Positions 12,895 to 24,384 of a stretch of DNA of 64,000 nucleotides are shown here, piece by piece. The position numbers and the translations under genes are program-made. Source of the DNA: Ceratodon purpureus (taxonomy: Eukaryota > Streptophyta > Bryopsida > Pseudoditrichales > Ditrichaceae); assembly GCA_014871385.1 (NCBI GenBank), contig CM026429.1:9763640-9827639 (forward strand), in the 5' to 3' direction. Numbering within the stretch: position 1 is the stretch's first letter; each line of letters starts with the position of its first letter. Below the pieces are notes generated by a model that worked only from the letters and a program-made list of their open reading frames with translations, had not been told where the DNA came from and made no database searches.

Positions 12895-13753
12895 CCCCTA
12901 AAGTTCTGAGGGTATTTTTCATCAAAACTGCCTCAAAACAGCCCCTCTTCAAAGCAAGGTGGATTTCGCAAACTTGGGGTTTTTTTAGTACATCTAACCG
13001 TAAGATCTTGTAGCTTACTTCTACATCTACATGTCCACCAAATCTCACACACTCATTCTTCACCAATTGCAAGATCATAACGTTCAAAGTAGAAAAACAA
13101 GTTTTTTTTCCCTGCAAAAAAATGGGACAGCAGAGTTTTGAAGGCCCATTAAACCATTTTTTTGCATTATGGATTTTGGGGGTTTTGATGCACGTCAAAG
13201 AAGACTGAGTTTTCTAATTGCATTTAGAAAATTATATCCAAAAAGTTGTGGAAAGTTGCCAAATAAATCATTTTCCGCTAGGGGGTATGCTGAAATTTAC
13301 AAACAAAGGCCGTTTTTGGACAATAAAAATAGCATATGAAAAAAAATTGGATTAAAAATCCGGACGGTGGGAACATGCTCTACTGCCTCCTCTATACATA
13401 GAAAATTTTATTTTTGAAAAATATCAAAATCTCAATTTTTGGTGGAATTTTAAAGTTTCGTCTTTGGGCAGATTTTGGCAGTTTTGGGCAGATTTTGGCA
13501 GTTTTGGGCAGATTTTGCTGCATTCACAGTGGCTTAGAAAAATTCAGCAGCTGCCCAACGAGCAGCGTTTGACACTTAAACCTTCATAACTTTTGATCCC
13601 AACGTAGGAATTGAAAAATAAAAATACCCACACGAAGATCTCCGAACGGCCCACCTTCAATAAAAATTTCCGAAAATCCTGATATAAATTGCATTCATAG
13701 GTACATGCCCAAATTCCAAAAAAGCCCAAATGTGGCAGATTGTCCTTTAGGGG
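12895..13753. mobile_element. TTAA-flanked non-autonomous piggyBac-like element, inverted relative to its relatives
   Basis: 859 bp between TTAA at 12,891-12,894 and 13,754-13,757. The ends are CCCCTAAAG and CTTTAGGGG. GGCC lies just outside both TTAA copies, so the pre-insertion site was probably a GGCCTTAAGGCC palindrome. The conserved subterminal block appears reverse-complemented near the left end (about 12,998-13,095). Between 13,476 and 13,520 there is a 20-bp tandem repeat of GGGCAGATTTTGGCAGTTTT. A minus frame of 127 codons (12,815-13,198) straddles the left boundary and has no family match. Confidence 0.75.
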
Positions 13754-13913
13754 TTAAGGCCTAGAATTCTACGACAGGAGAAAGCCAACCGAATAGCATA
13801 AAACAGGTATGGTATACAACATCCAACTGCTATTAATGCCCCAATGATCCTACACATGCAGGCAGAGAAGGTAACTGATGTACCATTGCCACCGTTGGAG
13901 TGAAATTTTGGCT

Positions 13914-14201
13914 TAAGGTCGACTGTCCTAAAAGCACCAACTTAAGCGACCTGACCTATTTTTAGCATTATTAAATTCGAAATAAAAATATGATCACATT
14001 CAAAATAGGTTTTCACGAGGATTAAAAAAATTTGCAACATGTAATTCGCATTTCTGAATTTTATACAAAATTCCAAACTGCTAAGTAAGATTTGACCCAA
14101 ATGCGCACTCTACAAACGAGGTACATCTGTCTTCTCACAATCAAGAGAATTAGAACATGGTGCATTTGGGTCAGGGGGCGCTTTTAGAACAGTCGACCTT
14201 A
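13914..14201. mobile_element. MITE related to the one at 343-637, TA-flanked
   Basis: 288 bp. TAAGGTCGACTGTCCTAAAA at the left and the reverse complement of the right end (14,177-14,201) match over 25 bases with two differences. Removing the TA gives the terminus AGGTCGACTGTCC, close to AGGTAGAATGTCC of the 343-637 element. Length, TA flank and absence of coding sequence also agree. Confidence 0.75.
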
Positions 14202-16823
14202 GTAACCACCATCAAGGTGAGCATTGTGCAACATGACCAACTTTGCCAAATATTCCTCCACAGAAGGGAACCCATCAAGATTTGGGAAGTTTCAGAGGGC
14301 ATCCAGCTATTATCCTTTTTTTAATAAGATTGTTCAGTAATTTATGTATGTTACTTATGTGATACTTGGGTGATATTCATGTGTTACTTAGGTAAGTTTT
14401 AAGTTTTGAACCGAAAAATATCCTAAACCTCCAAAATTAAATTGGTAATTTGGCACTTTCATTTGGCTGACTTACAACTAATTGCTGGATCTCCCCGATC
14501 ATTAGAACCCATTTGCTGTCATGGAAGAAATTCAGAATCAATTGGAATCAAATTGTTACATGCTCCAATCTAGATTGGTGATGAACTCTTGGTCCTCTTA
14601 GCAGAAGCTTGCTGTGAATCTCATGACTGTCTGTCCGCATGACCCAGTCACTGCACATGGTATCATGAAAACATGCCATTGCTGATGATGAATATTCAGC
14701 CTTCCTTCAGGATAGGGTGATGCTTTTGATGAGTATAGAAAAGTTCTGATAGGCATGTACCTGGTTGATTCTCTTGCAGCGGTGGGAACTTGGAAGGACT
14801 CAAGGAGGCTCAACTCAGTTCGCCTTCTGCCACCACAACTTTTCTCAATGTTGGATCATGTTCTGTGTCAGATCTGCATTAAAAACCAACATTGTGGGTG
14901 CTTCACAAAAATTTCAAATTAGAATTGTTCACACTATTACAAGATTCCACATTATTTTAGAATACTATCTAGAAAATTTGTAAGTTTTGGTAGCAATACG
15001 TAAAACAATTACATGTTGTGGTAATTTTTATAGTGAAAAATACATAATGTGTTGTGTATAGCATTAATTCATAAATTGTACGTAGCTTTTAGTAGTAGGT
15101 TATCATTCATCATGATTTCTATGTCAATATTTATGTTCTAAATAACTATAAAGTGGTTTATAGAAGAAGAAAAGTTACTTTGTTGGACCTCGATCATGAA
15201 TCAACCAGATACTAAAACCACACATCGTTCATGGTTTCTCACAAATTAACTGTGCTTGGAGGTGATTGCTAAAAGACTGAGTATGTGGCTCTCCAACTCG
15301 TTTAAAGAAATCTTTCTTAAGTAAAATGCATAGAATTTGCAATGACAATGGTAGACTAAAGCTGACATTCTCCTAAACAAAGGTATTCCTTTTCAACACA
15401 ATCCTTCCACTAAACCACACCCAAACATAAGAATCCAAATTACAAAATTCACATGTTGTAATGATCGTCACCCACAAGATAAAATCATGGCTAAGCAAAA
15501 CAAATATCTACCACTTCTCAACCACATCCAACAACTCGGATGGAAAATTGATCCTTTCTTTGTCATTGTAGCATCAATATATGCAGCTATCTACAAAACC
15601 TCAGTTATAGTTCTACTCAAGATCTAAATATACCCGTAAACATATTCAAACACTTTCAAGCATCAACAATATTGCCATCTAAAGGGGTAGTAACAACTAC
15701 TACTCTTTATAGATTAGTGGTTATACCGCTGTTTATCTTGTCACTCTCAGAGTGAATCTTCACCTCTTTTGATTGGTAATACTAACAACTTTTCTGCATG
15801 CTATTCTCACTAGTAGTACCGAGCCATGCATCCAAAAATAGAACAACTCAAACAAGCCCATAGGGTTTTGAACCCCGATTCATTCTATGAGAACAACTCA
15901 TTCCAACTAGCAAGATTTGAGTTCATGGCATAGCAATAAAAGCACACCAAGCACAACCATTTATTTCTAAAAAATGAAAAATGTAGAACATATATAAGAT
16001 GTAATGGTGCTGTCCATTAGGGCCTATTTCATAGCGGATTTACTCTCGAAAAGGGGGAGTAGATTTTTACTTCCATACCTTTGTCCTGTGGGCATTGGAT
16101 TGGGGGTGGATTGAATAAACACTTAATTCACGTCGGTCTTTTCCGGAAACTGAAGTTTTTTTTCTCGGCATTAGTCTTGTGCTTTTGGTTTATTGTCTAG
16201 AGGACATAGACTTAAAATACTTGACAAAAGGACACTTAATTCACCCCAAATTCCTTAAAGAACCGGAGTTCTTCTCTCTCTTCAATATTGGAAGAATGGA
16301 AAGATGTGTACCATTGCCAAATTTGTAAACCACTTCGCTGTTCAAATGCAGTACAACTTTCTCATGACAAAATCATCAATCAAATACTGAGCAGATAGAT
16401 AACTGATGTGCCGGAATTGCAAGATTGCAAACACACTCTCAACATTCTCTGAGAATCAGCCCTCATAGTACAAATTCAAATTCAACAGACCTGGGTCTTC
16501 ATTACCTTGAATGAATGGCAACTAGACACAATGATGATGTGGTGGAAGTTGCCTGGCCAAATCTGTTACTGTTCTCAAAAAGGCAGTCAATCCTTCCTTC
16601 TTGATAAAATGATATCTAGGCCCAAGTAGTGAATGGCTCTTGAGGAGATTCCAATAATGTCCCACTTCTGAATGTTGCTGGTTGAGTTGATATTTTGGCT
16701 AATAATTTGTCCAAATTGTATCTCCTAAACTGAACCCCATTGTATGCGGGCTTCACCCTGTGGCCAACTTGAGAAACTAGCCGTCGAAAATTCAGATTGA
16801 CCTATTCAGAAGAAGAATAACTC
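14202..16823. other. Intergenic sequence without a recognisable gene
   Basis: Short frames at 14,598-14,983 occur on both strands; a coding-like stretch around 14,780-14,870 is broken by stops and may be an old gene or repeat fragment. Nothing else is supported. Confidence 0.4.
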
Positions 16824-17085
16824 CGGCTCCAAAGGGGCCGACGTGAATATAGTGTTTGTTCATTCTATTCACTAATCTAATGGCCACTGGACAAAGGATA
16901 ATGAATCTAGAGCTACTCCTCCTTTAGAAGGTAAACACTTTTTTACACAAAGTGCCTTGAAGACAACCAACATGCCATTTCCCCTAAAGGTCTTTTTGGG
17001 TACCCATATAATGAGGTCTCAAGATCCCCCACCATAGTTGGGTGGACGATGGTAGTAGGCACCACGTCCGCATGGAGGACCTATT
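16824..17085. repeat. Dispersed short repeat, copy A (possible SINE)
   Basis: Aligns in the same orientation with 20,802-21,060. Shared words include GAATATAGTGTTT, GGATAATGAATCTAGAG, GAGGTCTCAAGA and GCACCA near the end. Length about 260 bp, non-coding. The reverse strand of copy B resembles a degenerate tRNA-type promoter, suggesting a SINE on the minus strand; that part is weak. Confidence 0.5.
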
Positions 17086-17136
17086 CAGACTGTAGAGAGT
17101 TTCAACTCTTAGGTTGAAAAATTATATAAAACAAGT

Positions 17137-17974
17137 CCACTTTAAGCCTTTGGTTTCTAACAATGTGAAGCCCCAAAGTCCAAGTCCAAGGGCCAAGATC
17201 TATGAGCCGCATTTTTAACTATTTTTAGAAAATTTAAAAAATTAGAAAATCTGGAGAAAATAAGGGAAGGTGCAAAAATAAATGAAGAATATGTGCAAAA
17301 TATTTTAGCAATATATTCATTATTAAGACAAAGTTGTGATTGATTGAAATTCAGCTTGTTTTTGGCATGCATAGGTGTAATGCCAATGATTATCAAAAGG
17401 TAATCCCTAACTGCCCAACCATGCATATTTTGCATGATGTAAAAAGCTCATCTGTTATTTCTCATCTATCATGCACTTTTTGTAGTGTGATTTTTTTACT
17501 CAATTTTCTATATGAAGCTAGCCTCATATATGTGTCATCCAATCGAATAGGAAACGATTTTTGAAGAAATTATGCTTCATTTTTTGTTGCAATGTTTCCC
17601 CCAAAATTTTGAAGATTTTAGTCTAAAAATGTGCTTGAAAAAATAAACTCATAAAAAATAGCATCCAAAAAATCTCCATAAAATTAGTACACCTACACTA
17701 CTACATTGTATGCCATCACAACAAATTTCATCCCCATACTCCCAATATCTTATTTGTAATTGGATTACAAAATAATATTTTATTTTATGTTTCAAAATTC
17801 ATAGAAAAAAATAGGTGATAGCAATGAAAGATCTAACCGTATCGATTGAATCTAAATTTCAAAATGTATAACTTTTATTTGTACATCAAGTTTCAAATAT
17901 TTATGTTAGTTGCATTTAATAATGCATTTTTGCAAAACCTGCCCAAATTGGACATAGGTAAGGACGCTTAGGGA
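17137..17974. mobile_element. Possible TTAA-family element, one end convincing
   Basis: The right end reads GGACGCTTAGGGA followed by TTAA (17,975-17,978), like the element end GGACGTTTAAGGG-TTAA at about 12,785-12,800. A left partner is less clear: TTAAGCC at 17,133 is the best candidate. A word like the conserved internal block (AGATCTAACCGTA) occurs near 17,830. Confidence 0.3.
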
Positions 17975-17978
17975 TTAA

Positions 17979-20236
17979 ACAATAAAGCATGACAAGCCTT
18001 ATGGAGAATGACTAGCCCTTGATAATCCAAAGAGCCTTATCTTCTTGTGCATATATAATCAACAGACCTTAAACTAGAAGTTTCAGCTGAGCATTTAGCT
18101 TGAGAGACCGTTGCCTTGGCTCTTTAGGCAAAGATGTTGGACTTTGGGCATTCCAACAATCTGATTAGTGCAAATTGATGGCCTTTCAACCTTTGGTTAG
18201 AGTGAAAATGCTTCTTAATGCCCAAAATAAGCCAAGTCATGTGATATTTTTTTATTTTTTTAAAATGAATTTTTAATTTTTAGTTTCTAAATAACCATAG
18301 AAATTGCCGCAATGGCAATATAAAATAATAAAAATAACAAAACATGTCTTCATTGAAGTGTATTATTGTTTAAGATTTTTAGTGTTTGGCTTCTTCATCC
18401 ATTTTTCTCTATTAAATTTATATAATCAAATGCTATGACCTATATTTTCAAAGATTTTTTGTGGCATTTAGATGTCTAGTATAAAATAAAAATTATTGAT
18501 TTTGTTGTCAAATAAATCACATTGTGATAAGACTTAAACTTCATCCAATTTTTATTTAGATTGACAAATTTTATAATTTTTAAAAATTGTGTGATGTTAA
18601 AGCTGTTGAATAACAACTCAATAATTTTTGGTGAAGAAAGTTGTTGATTTTTAAGCAAAGTGTTGTGAGGTAGCTAAGTAACAACACTTGTTCTAATGTA
18701 GAATACAACAACACAATTTCTAACCTTTTTAATTTGTCATATGCATAAATTATAGTAAAAAAATTCAAAAGACATGTGGTGATAAAAGTTTTAGAGGGTA
18801 AAGCCAATTCTACAACAAGTTTTTTTTATTATTGAGCTTAGATGTGACCTTAAGATTGAACTATGATCTTAGCAACAAAATCTTTTTGGACAGTTTTGGT
18901 ATATAATAAAGAAGGAAAATGAAATGCCTTGCAAAAGCTAACAAACAACAAAAGAGAGTGTAAATAGTTATATTGGTGCAACATTAGGAAATGCACTTCA
19001 TGAAGTAAAACAATAGGGAAGGAAGAAACAATAGGAGTGTTTTGACAAGTGAAAATAGAGCTATTGAGAAAAGGAGAGCACGCTTGTGAGTTTACTTAGA
19101 AATTACATGCTTTCTATAAGACGATTTTGCCAATATTTTTGCCAATATTTTAAAAGATACTTAAAAGAACTCCAGAGAGAATAGCAAATAAATTGCAAAC
19201 ATCATAACATCCTCTTTTTGTCAATTGCCTTCATTGCAAAAATGAATCATAAAGGGCAAAAGTAAAATCTAGGGACTAATGATTGTTAACCAATTGACCT
19301 TTGACAATCCAATTTTAAACCATTGTAGTTTGAAACTATTGAGAGTTATTAAAAGAACACATAAAATTTACCAATCAAAGAAAAATAATATTTTAGATAT
19401 AGATACAAATATAATTTTTGTGTAAATTGAATTGGATTCTTTAACTACATACCAAAAGGTAATCAATGAGTTATTTCTAAAAATGTATCATATTTCATCA
19501 AAATAAATTATCATAATATGTCCAATTTCATGACGGTCTTTTTTGGTGAATCATGACATTACTTCCAATTGTAATTTGACACTATATTTCTTTGTTAGCA
19601 TTAATCACAACTACAAACATTGAATGATTCTTGATAATTCATGAGGGTGGATTGCAATTGAGATTAACTGACAAATAGATGGTAGCATAACAAAGATAAT
19701 TGAGTATAATTTGAATTAGTTATTGAGATGTCACATGAATTTTATTAGATTGCTTTACAATAAAAAGGGTAAGATCAATAATAGAAATGACACATATTAT
19801 AATGATGCATGTTAAATCAAAAAATATAGTTTTACAAAATACATCATAGAAGCAAAATTGAGAGAAGTTGGTTTAAAGAAGAGCTAAAGAAAAAACAACA
19901 AGAATCACTATATGACAAATGTGTCCAAAGCTAAATCATATCCTACAAAGTTATTTCAATAGTACCTTTATAGCTAAAGAACATTTAAATTTAGACTACA
20001 ATCAATTTTCTTATGTAGATTTTCTAACACATTTGGATTTTCTTTTACATGGACTATAGCACCGATGGGTACATTGCTACAAGGACTGGTTGTTTTATAC
20101 ATCACTAATTGATTTCCATTTGCAAATTCCATACACATGGTAGTCATGTATATGCATTATTTGAATATGTTTTTTTTTAAAAATAATTTATTTATAGCAA
20201 CTCTAATTCTAGACACATAGTTTTTTTATTGTATAT

Positions 20237-20294
<58 letters not shown>

Positions 20295-20801
20295 CCTACA
20301 TAATTTACAGACCTAGATAGAAAAATGGACAATCTACATTTTCAAATCATACATTTCTTGAATCTTCAACTACATATGTTTTTTGAGGTTTTATTTTACT
20401 TTTGGTGTATCCAATGTAGAAGGATACTTTCACATATACAACAAGTAGAGCCATAATCGCAATGTAAACAAAGAAACTACCACTTTTGTATTTCAATATA
20501 AGGAAGAAGAAGTTAGTCACTTAGCTCGAATATCTCCTTCTTAAAATAATTCTATTTTACATTGGTACAATACGACAAATCAAAGAATCAATACAATTGG
20601 AATAGAAAATAAGGCAAAGATATTAGATTTTTTGATTGGAAGTATTTCTTGTGTTTGGAAGTTTGTTATCTTGTTTATTTTTTTAGATTGAATTTCCTTG
20701 TTCATGTTCCATATGTTTAAGTATTTTGATCTTGATCAATGTTTCAACTCTTTCCACTCTTGAATGTATAAATTCTTGTACTAAATAATAATAATTAAAT
20801 C
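17979..20801. other. Very AT-rich intergenic sequence
   Basis: No coding region supported. Contains a 54-base pure (AT)n microsatellite at 20,239-20,292. Confidence 0.5.
20239..20292. repeat. (AT)n microsatellite
   Basis: Uninterrupted alternating AT run of about 27 units, self-complementary and likely length-variable. Confidence 0.9.
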
Positions 20802-21060
20802 CCGGACCCCATACCCCGGAATGGGCTAATGAGAATATAGTGTTTCTTTGTTCTAACCACTAATCCGATGGCACAAGACAAGGATAATGAATCTAGAGGT
20901 GTTTCCTCATTTTTCCCTCCAAGGATTTTTTGGATAACCATACAACGAGGTCTCAAGACCCCCACCGTACTTGGATAGATTATGGTGGTAAGCACCATGC
21001 TCGCATGGGGGTTTTAATTCATGACCACCTCACTAGTGTACCATGAGTCAATCCATTACA
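20802..21060. repeat. Dispersed short repeat, copy B (possible SINE on the minus strand)
   Basis: Paralogue of 16,824-17,085. Read on the minus strand it begins with TGGATTGACTCATGGTACAC and continues with GAGGTGGTCATGAATTAAAAC, which could be decayed A- and B-box pol III promoter elements; an intact B box is not present. Confidence 0.4.
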
Positions 21061-21410
21061 TCAAGGCCATAGTGCCCTCTTATCATAAATTATATATTGA
21101 TAATATACTTTGATAAATAAAATTCACAATAATCATGTGTAAGTCTATTCTTGAATTGGAAGATTGCAACAAAAATGTGATGTCATAGGTCATCGATGAA
21201 CCTAGTCATTTTTGAAAATTCAACCCAAACTGTGTATTACTTTGAAGTCACACATCCTCCAAAATCTCATTTTTAAGTGTGCATTACACAATTCACATGT
21301 ATACTATAATCTTCCAATCCAACTATCTAATCTTACCAAAAACTTAACAAGCACTTGTATAATTAAAATAAGCTTATATTTACACTGTTAAATATCACAA
21401 ATAGTATTTT

Positions 21411-21442
21411 ATTTTATTTTGGAGCAAATGAAGTAATTCATT
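21411..21442 (-). repeat. 3' tail of a LINE remnant on the minus strand
   Basis: On the minus strand the sequence reads TGCAATGAATTACTTCATTT followed by an A-rich tail. AATGAA and TTCATT (21,427-21,432 and 21,437-21,442) pair, as in the tail of the full-length LINE. Confidence 0.45.
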
Positions 21443-21897
21443 GCAAGGAAAAAATATCACAAATAGTATCACTAACTTAATTCCAGCACAACAGAACAGC
21501 AGACTCCACCTCTCTTTCACCCCCTGACTCATCCTCAGAGTGCGTCTGAGCTCATAATCTCTCTCTCCTTTTATGTGATTACAGTGGAAGTTTTCATAAT
21601 GAGGTAGGGGTAATGGGGGAAAGTGAAGAGGGGGAAGTGGGCTCCTGGCCAAGGCTGTGTGAATCTGTGCCCTCTTCCCAGACACTTAATACTGGGTCAA
21701 AGGACTGTGGGTACACCGAAGAAAAAAGAAGGTATCTTATAAATTATGTTACTCTTACTGGGGGAAGTACTAGCCCCCCCCCCCCCCCCATTTATGTTTG
21801 TTGACTGGAGCTCTGTACAGTGTACGTACCCTCTGTATTCATCCTGGCCTCCCTCACCATCTATACATGAGTGTAGTTAAAGGAAGCGGACCGAGTA
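21443..21897. other. Intergenic, with a 16-base poly-C tract
   Basis: A C16 run at 21,774-21,789. Overlapping frames on both strands at 21,400-21,800 show no family features. Confidence 0.45.
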
Positions 21898-22187
21898 CCC
21901 TAACACTATAGCAGGTTTGTTCATGAATAATTTCCCCCCAAAAAAAATAAAAATTAGAAAATTATGGAGACAAAAAAATGAAAATAGATTTTTTTTTTTT
22001 TTTTTTTTTTTAATTTTTTAAAAAAATTTTGTGATTTTTTTTTATAACTAAGCCATGTAAGGTTATTTTTGCTGATTTTATGCTAAAAAATACAAAACCA
22101 AGAAAATCAATTTTGAAAGGACAAACCTTATTTTTCCAAAAAATAAATATTTGTTCCACGGAGAATGAACCTCCTATGGTATTACGG
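21898..22187. mobile_element. MITE, CCGTA family copy 3
   Basis: 290 bp flanked by TA (21,896-21,897 and 22,188-22,189). The left end is CCCTAACACTATAGCAGG and the right end reverse-complements to CCGTAATACCATAGGAGG. Central words GAAAATTATG and CATGTAAGGTTATTTTTG match copies 1 and 2. A poly-T expansion sits inside. Confidence 0.7.
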
Positions 22188-22699
22188 TAAACAAGAGTAT
22201 CTGCTTCAAAAGCCCCCTTGGCTAAATCCCATCTACTAAGGTTGAGGGCTCAAAACCCTCAAACTTCATATTGTGTAAGGTAGCCGCAGCTAGAAACCGC
22301 CACTTTAGGACCAAAATAATAATAAAGTTGGTGTAGAAAAAAACATATACATAGGAATATGGAACCAAATTTATTTATTTTCTGAAGGTTATTTTAGACA
22401 CTACTGGAAACGGTGCATGGCCATCAATAGACCACCAATAAATGTCTTTTTATACTAAAAATTTATATCTTTAAGTGGAATTGGGCATTTCTTAATGGTC
22501 TTTTTTTGGTGACATAAGAGTTATTTCCACTAGTAATTGGAATTACTAAGAATTTTTGAAGGTCTAGAAAATAGATTTTTAGTAAGAACCAAAACTAGGA
22601 GGCTACCAAAAAATAAAAAAATTTAAAGAGTAAGTGGACATCTAACACAACCATGAATCATAATAGAAGTAGTGTCTTCATATATTTGTGTCTATTTAA

Positions 22700-23629
22700 C
22701 CCCTAAAGGTTTTGGAAATCCAAAATGGCTCTCAGCTGTTTCGGGCAGCCTAGATGAAGGGGTTAAAAGTAATATTTTTGCCTAAGAATTTTACTGGATG
22801 CTCCTTATACCGCAAAGTGTATGTGGTAAAATTTTCAAAACCAAATTTCACTTTTAGAAGCTTCATCTAGAAATTTTAGGTTTCAAGTCCAAAACGGGCA
22901 GTTTAAAATTAGGTTTTTTTAGAATTGTTTTTTTGGAAATGTGTTCATAACCAATTCACTACTCAAAATCCAAAGTGGCCTAAGTCAAAAAGCTTACCAA
23001 TTTTACAAGGGCAGCCTCCAAAAAACACAGAAACAACCTTCATAGTTTTTGGTAATTTTACAATTTTTACTTTCAAAATTTGTCAAAATTTGAGATTTAG
23101 GAATTTTTCAATTCTATTTTTTTTCGATAATTAAAAAACTCATGGAAGTAACTTTTGACCGTTTACTTTTTTAAAAAACCAAAAACATTTGACGTCATTT
23201 AAGTTTTACCATATTGTGGTTTTTGTACCTTCTTCTCGAAAATAACTTGCATGAAGGCCAAAAAAGTATAATGAGACTCTAAAATTTTGCATGGAGGTGC
23301 CCAACTTAGTTACCTACGTGGAAAAAAATATGAGCAAAATGTTTGAGGTAACAATAATCAAGTCTCCCTTGGCACCATTTAGAGTATGTCTTTTGCGCAA
23401 AGCCAAAAAAAAAAAAACGGTAAACTTTGAACGTTATAATCTCACAAATGGTAAAGATCCAACGGTTGAAATTTGACATGGTATTAGTTCAGGTAGCAAG
23501 GTTTAAGATCTTACGGTTGGATGTATCAAAAAGGTAAAAAATTAAGGATCATACTGCAACTTCTACAAGGTTGTCAAAAATCACAGTTTTTGGTTTTGGA
23601 GGCCCAAAAACGGCTTGAACCTTTAGGGG
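22700..23629. mobile_element. TTAA-flanked non-autonomous piggyBac-like element with perfect 12-bp ends
   Basis: 930 bp between TTAA at 22,696-22,699 and 23,630-23,633. Left terminus CCCCTAAAGGTT and the reverse complement of the right terminus are identical over 12 bases, the best-preserved ends among the small TTAA elements here. The conserved subterminal block lies at about 23,425-23,525 (GAACGTTATAATCTCACAAA, GATCCAACGGTTGAAATT, AGATCTTACGGTTGG). No coding capacity beyond short chance frames. Confidence 0.8.
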
Positions 23630-23633
23630 TTAA

Positions 23634-24345
23634 CATTGCAATGTTGGAGTGGGACCTTTAATTTTGGAATTAGGATCCTTGACAAGCAATGAAAAAAATG
23701 GGCTAATTTTATAAACTCCATTTTATACTAATAGAAATTTAGATTACCAGATTATTTACTTTCCATACTAACCTTTGTTTTTATTAATTAGTTTTATATC
23801 AAATCTATAATTTATTTCTATAATATTACAATGTATTTGTATATGATAGACTTCCAATGCTCAAATCTAAGGGACTAGATTCATAATAAGAGTGAAAAAT
23901 GCTTGTTGTCCATCAAAGAGTCATTCAATTTTTTTTAAAAAATCATAGTATACAATTGGCTTTTATATGGAGAATTCTAGTTGGAACTTGTTTCTTTGAA
24001 AGTAGACTTTATTGAGAGCCAAATTGATTTAAGATTTTTTTTTATCTATGTCTATGGAATATAAAATGGAAGTGTAAGAGTGGTGTTATTACAAAGAAAA
24101 GTAGACACTATATCATACAACGAACTAAAAAAGAAAACTATATTAGAGGAAAAAAAACATGAGGAAATGGAAATACTACAAATTCAACATGTATGAAATA
24201 TATGGCATAATTTCTATTGAATATCATTGGTTGAAATAGACAGTATATTTGAAATATTTGTCCAAATTCAAATCTAATTGGATTTGATTCAAGTAATTAT
24301 ATTGTATGCAATAGGTTTGGATTCAATATTAAATAATTTATATAT

Positions 24346-24384
<39 letters not shown>

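Noticed and set aside
20239-20292. (AT)n run as a possible origin or cruciform regulatory site
   Set aside because: Simple microsatellite with no associated features.
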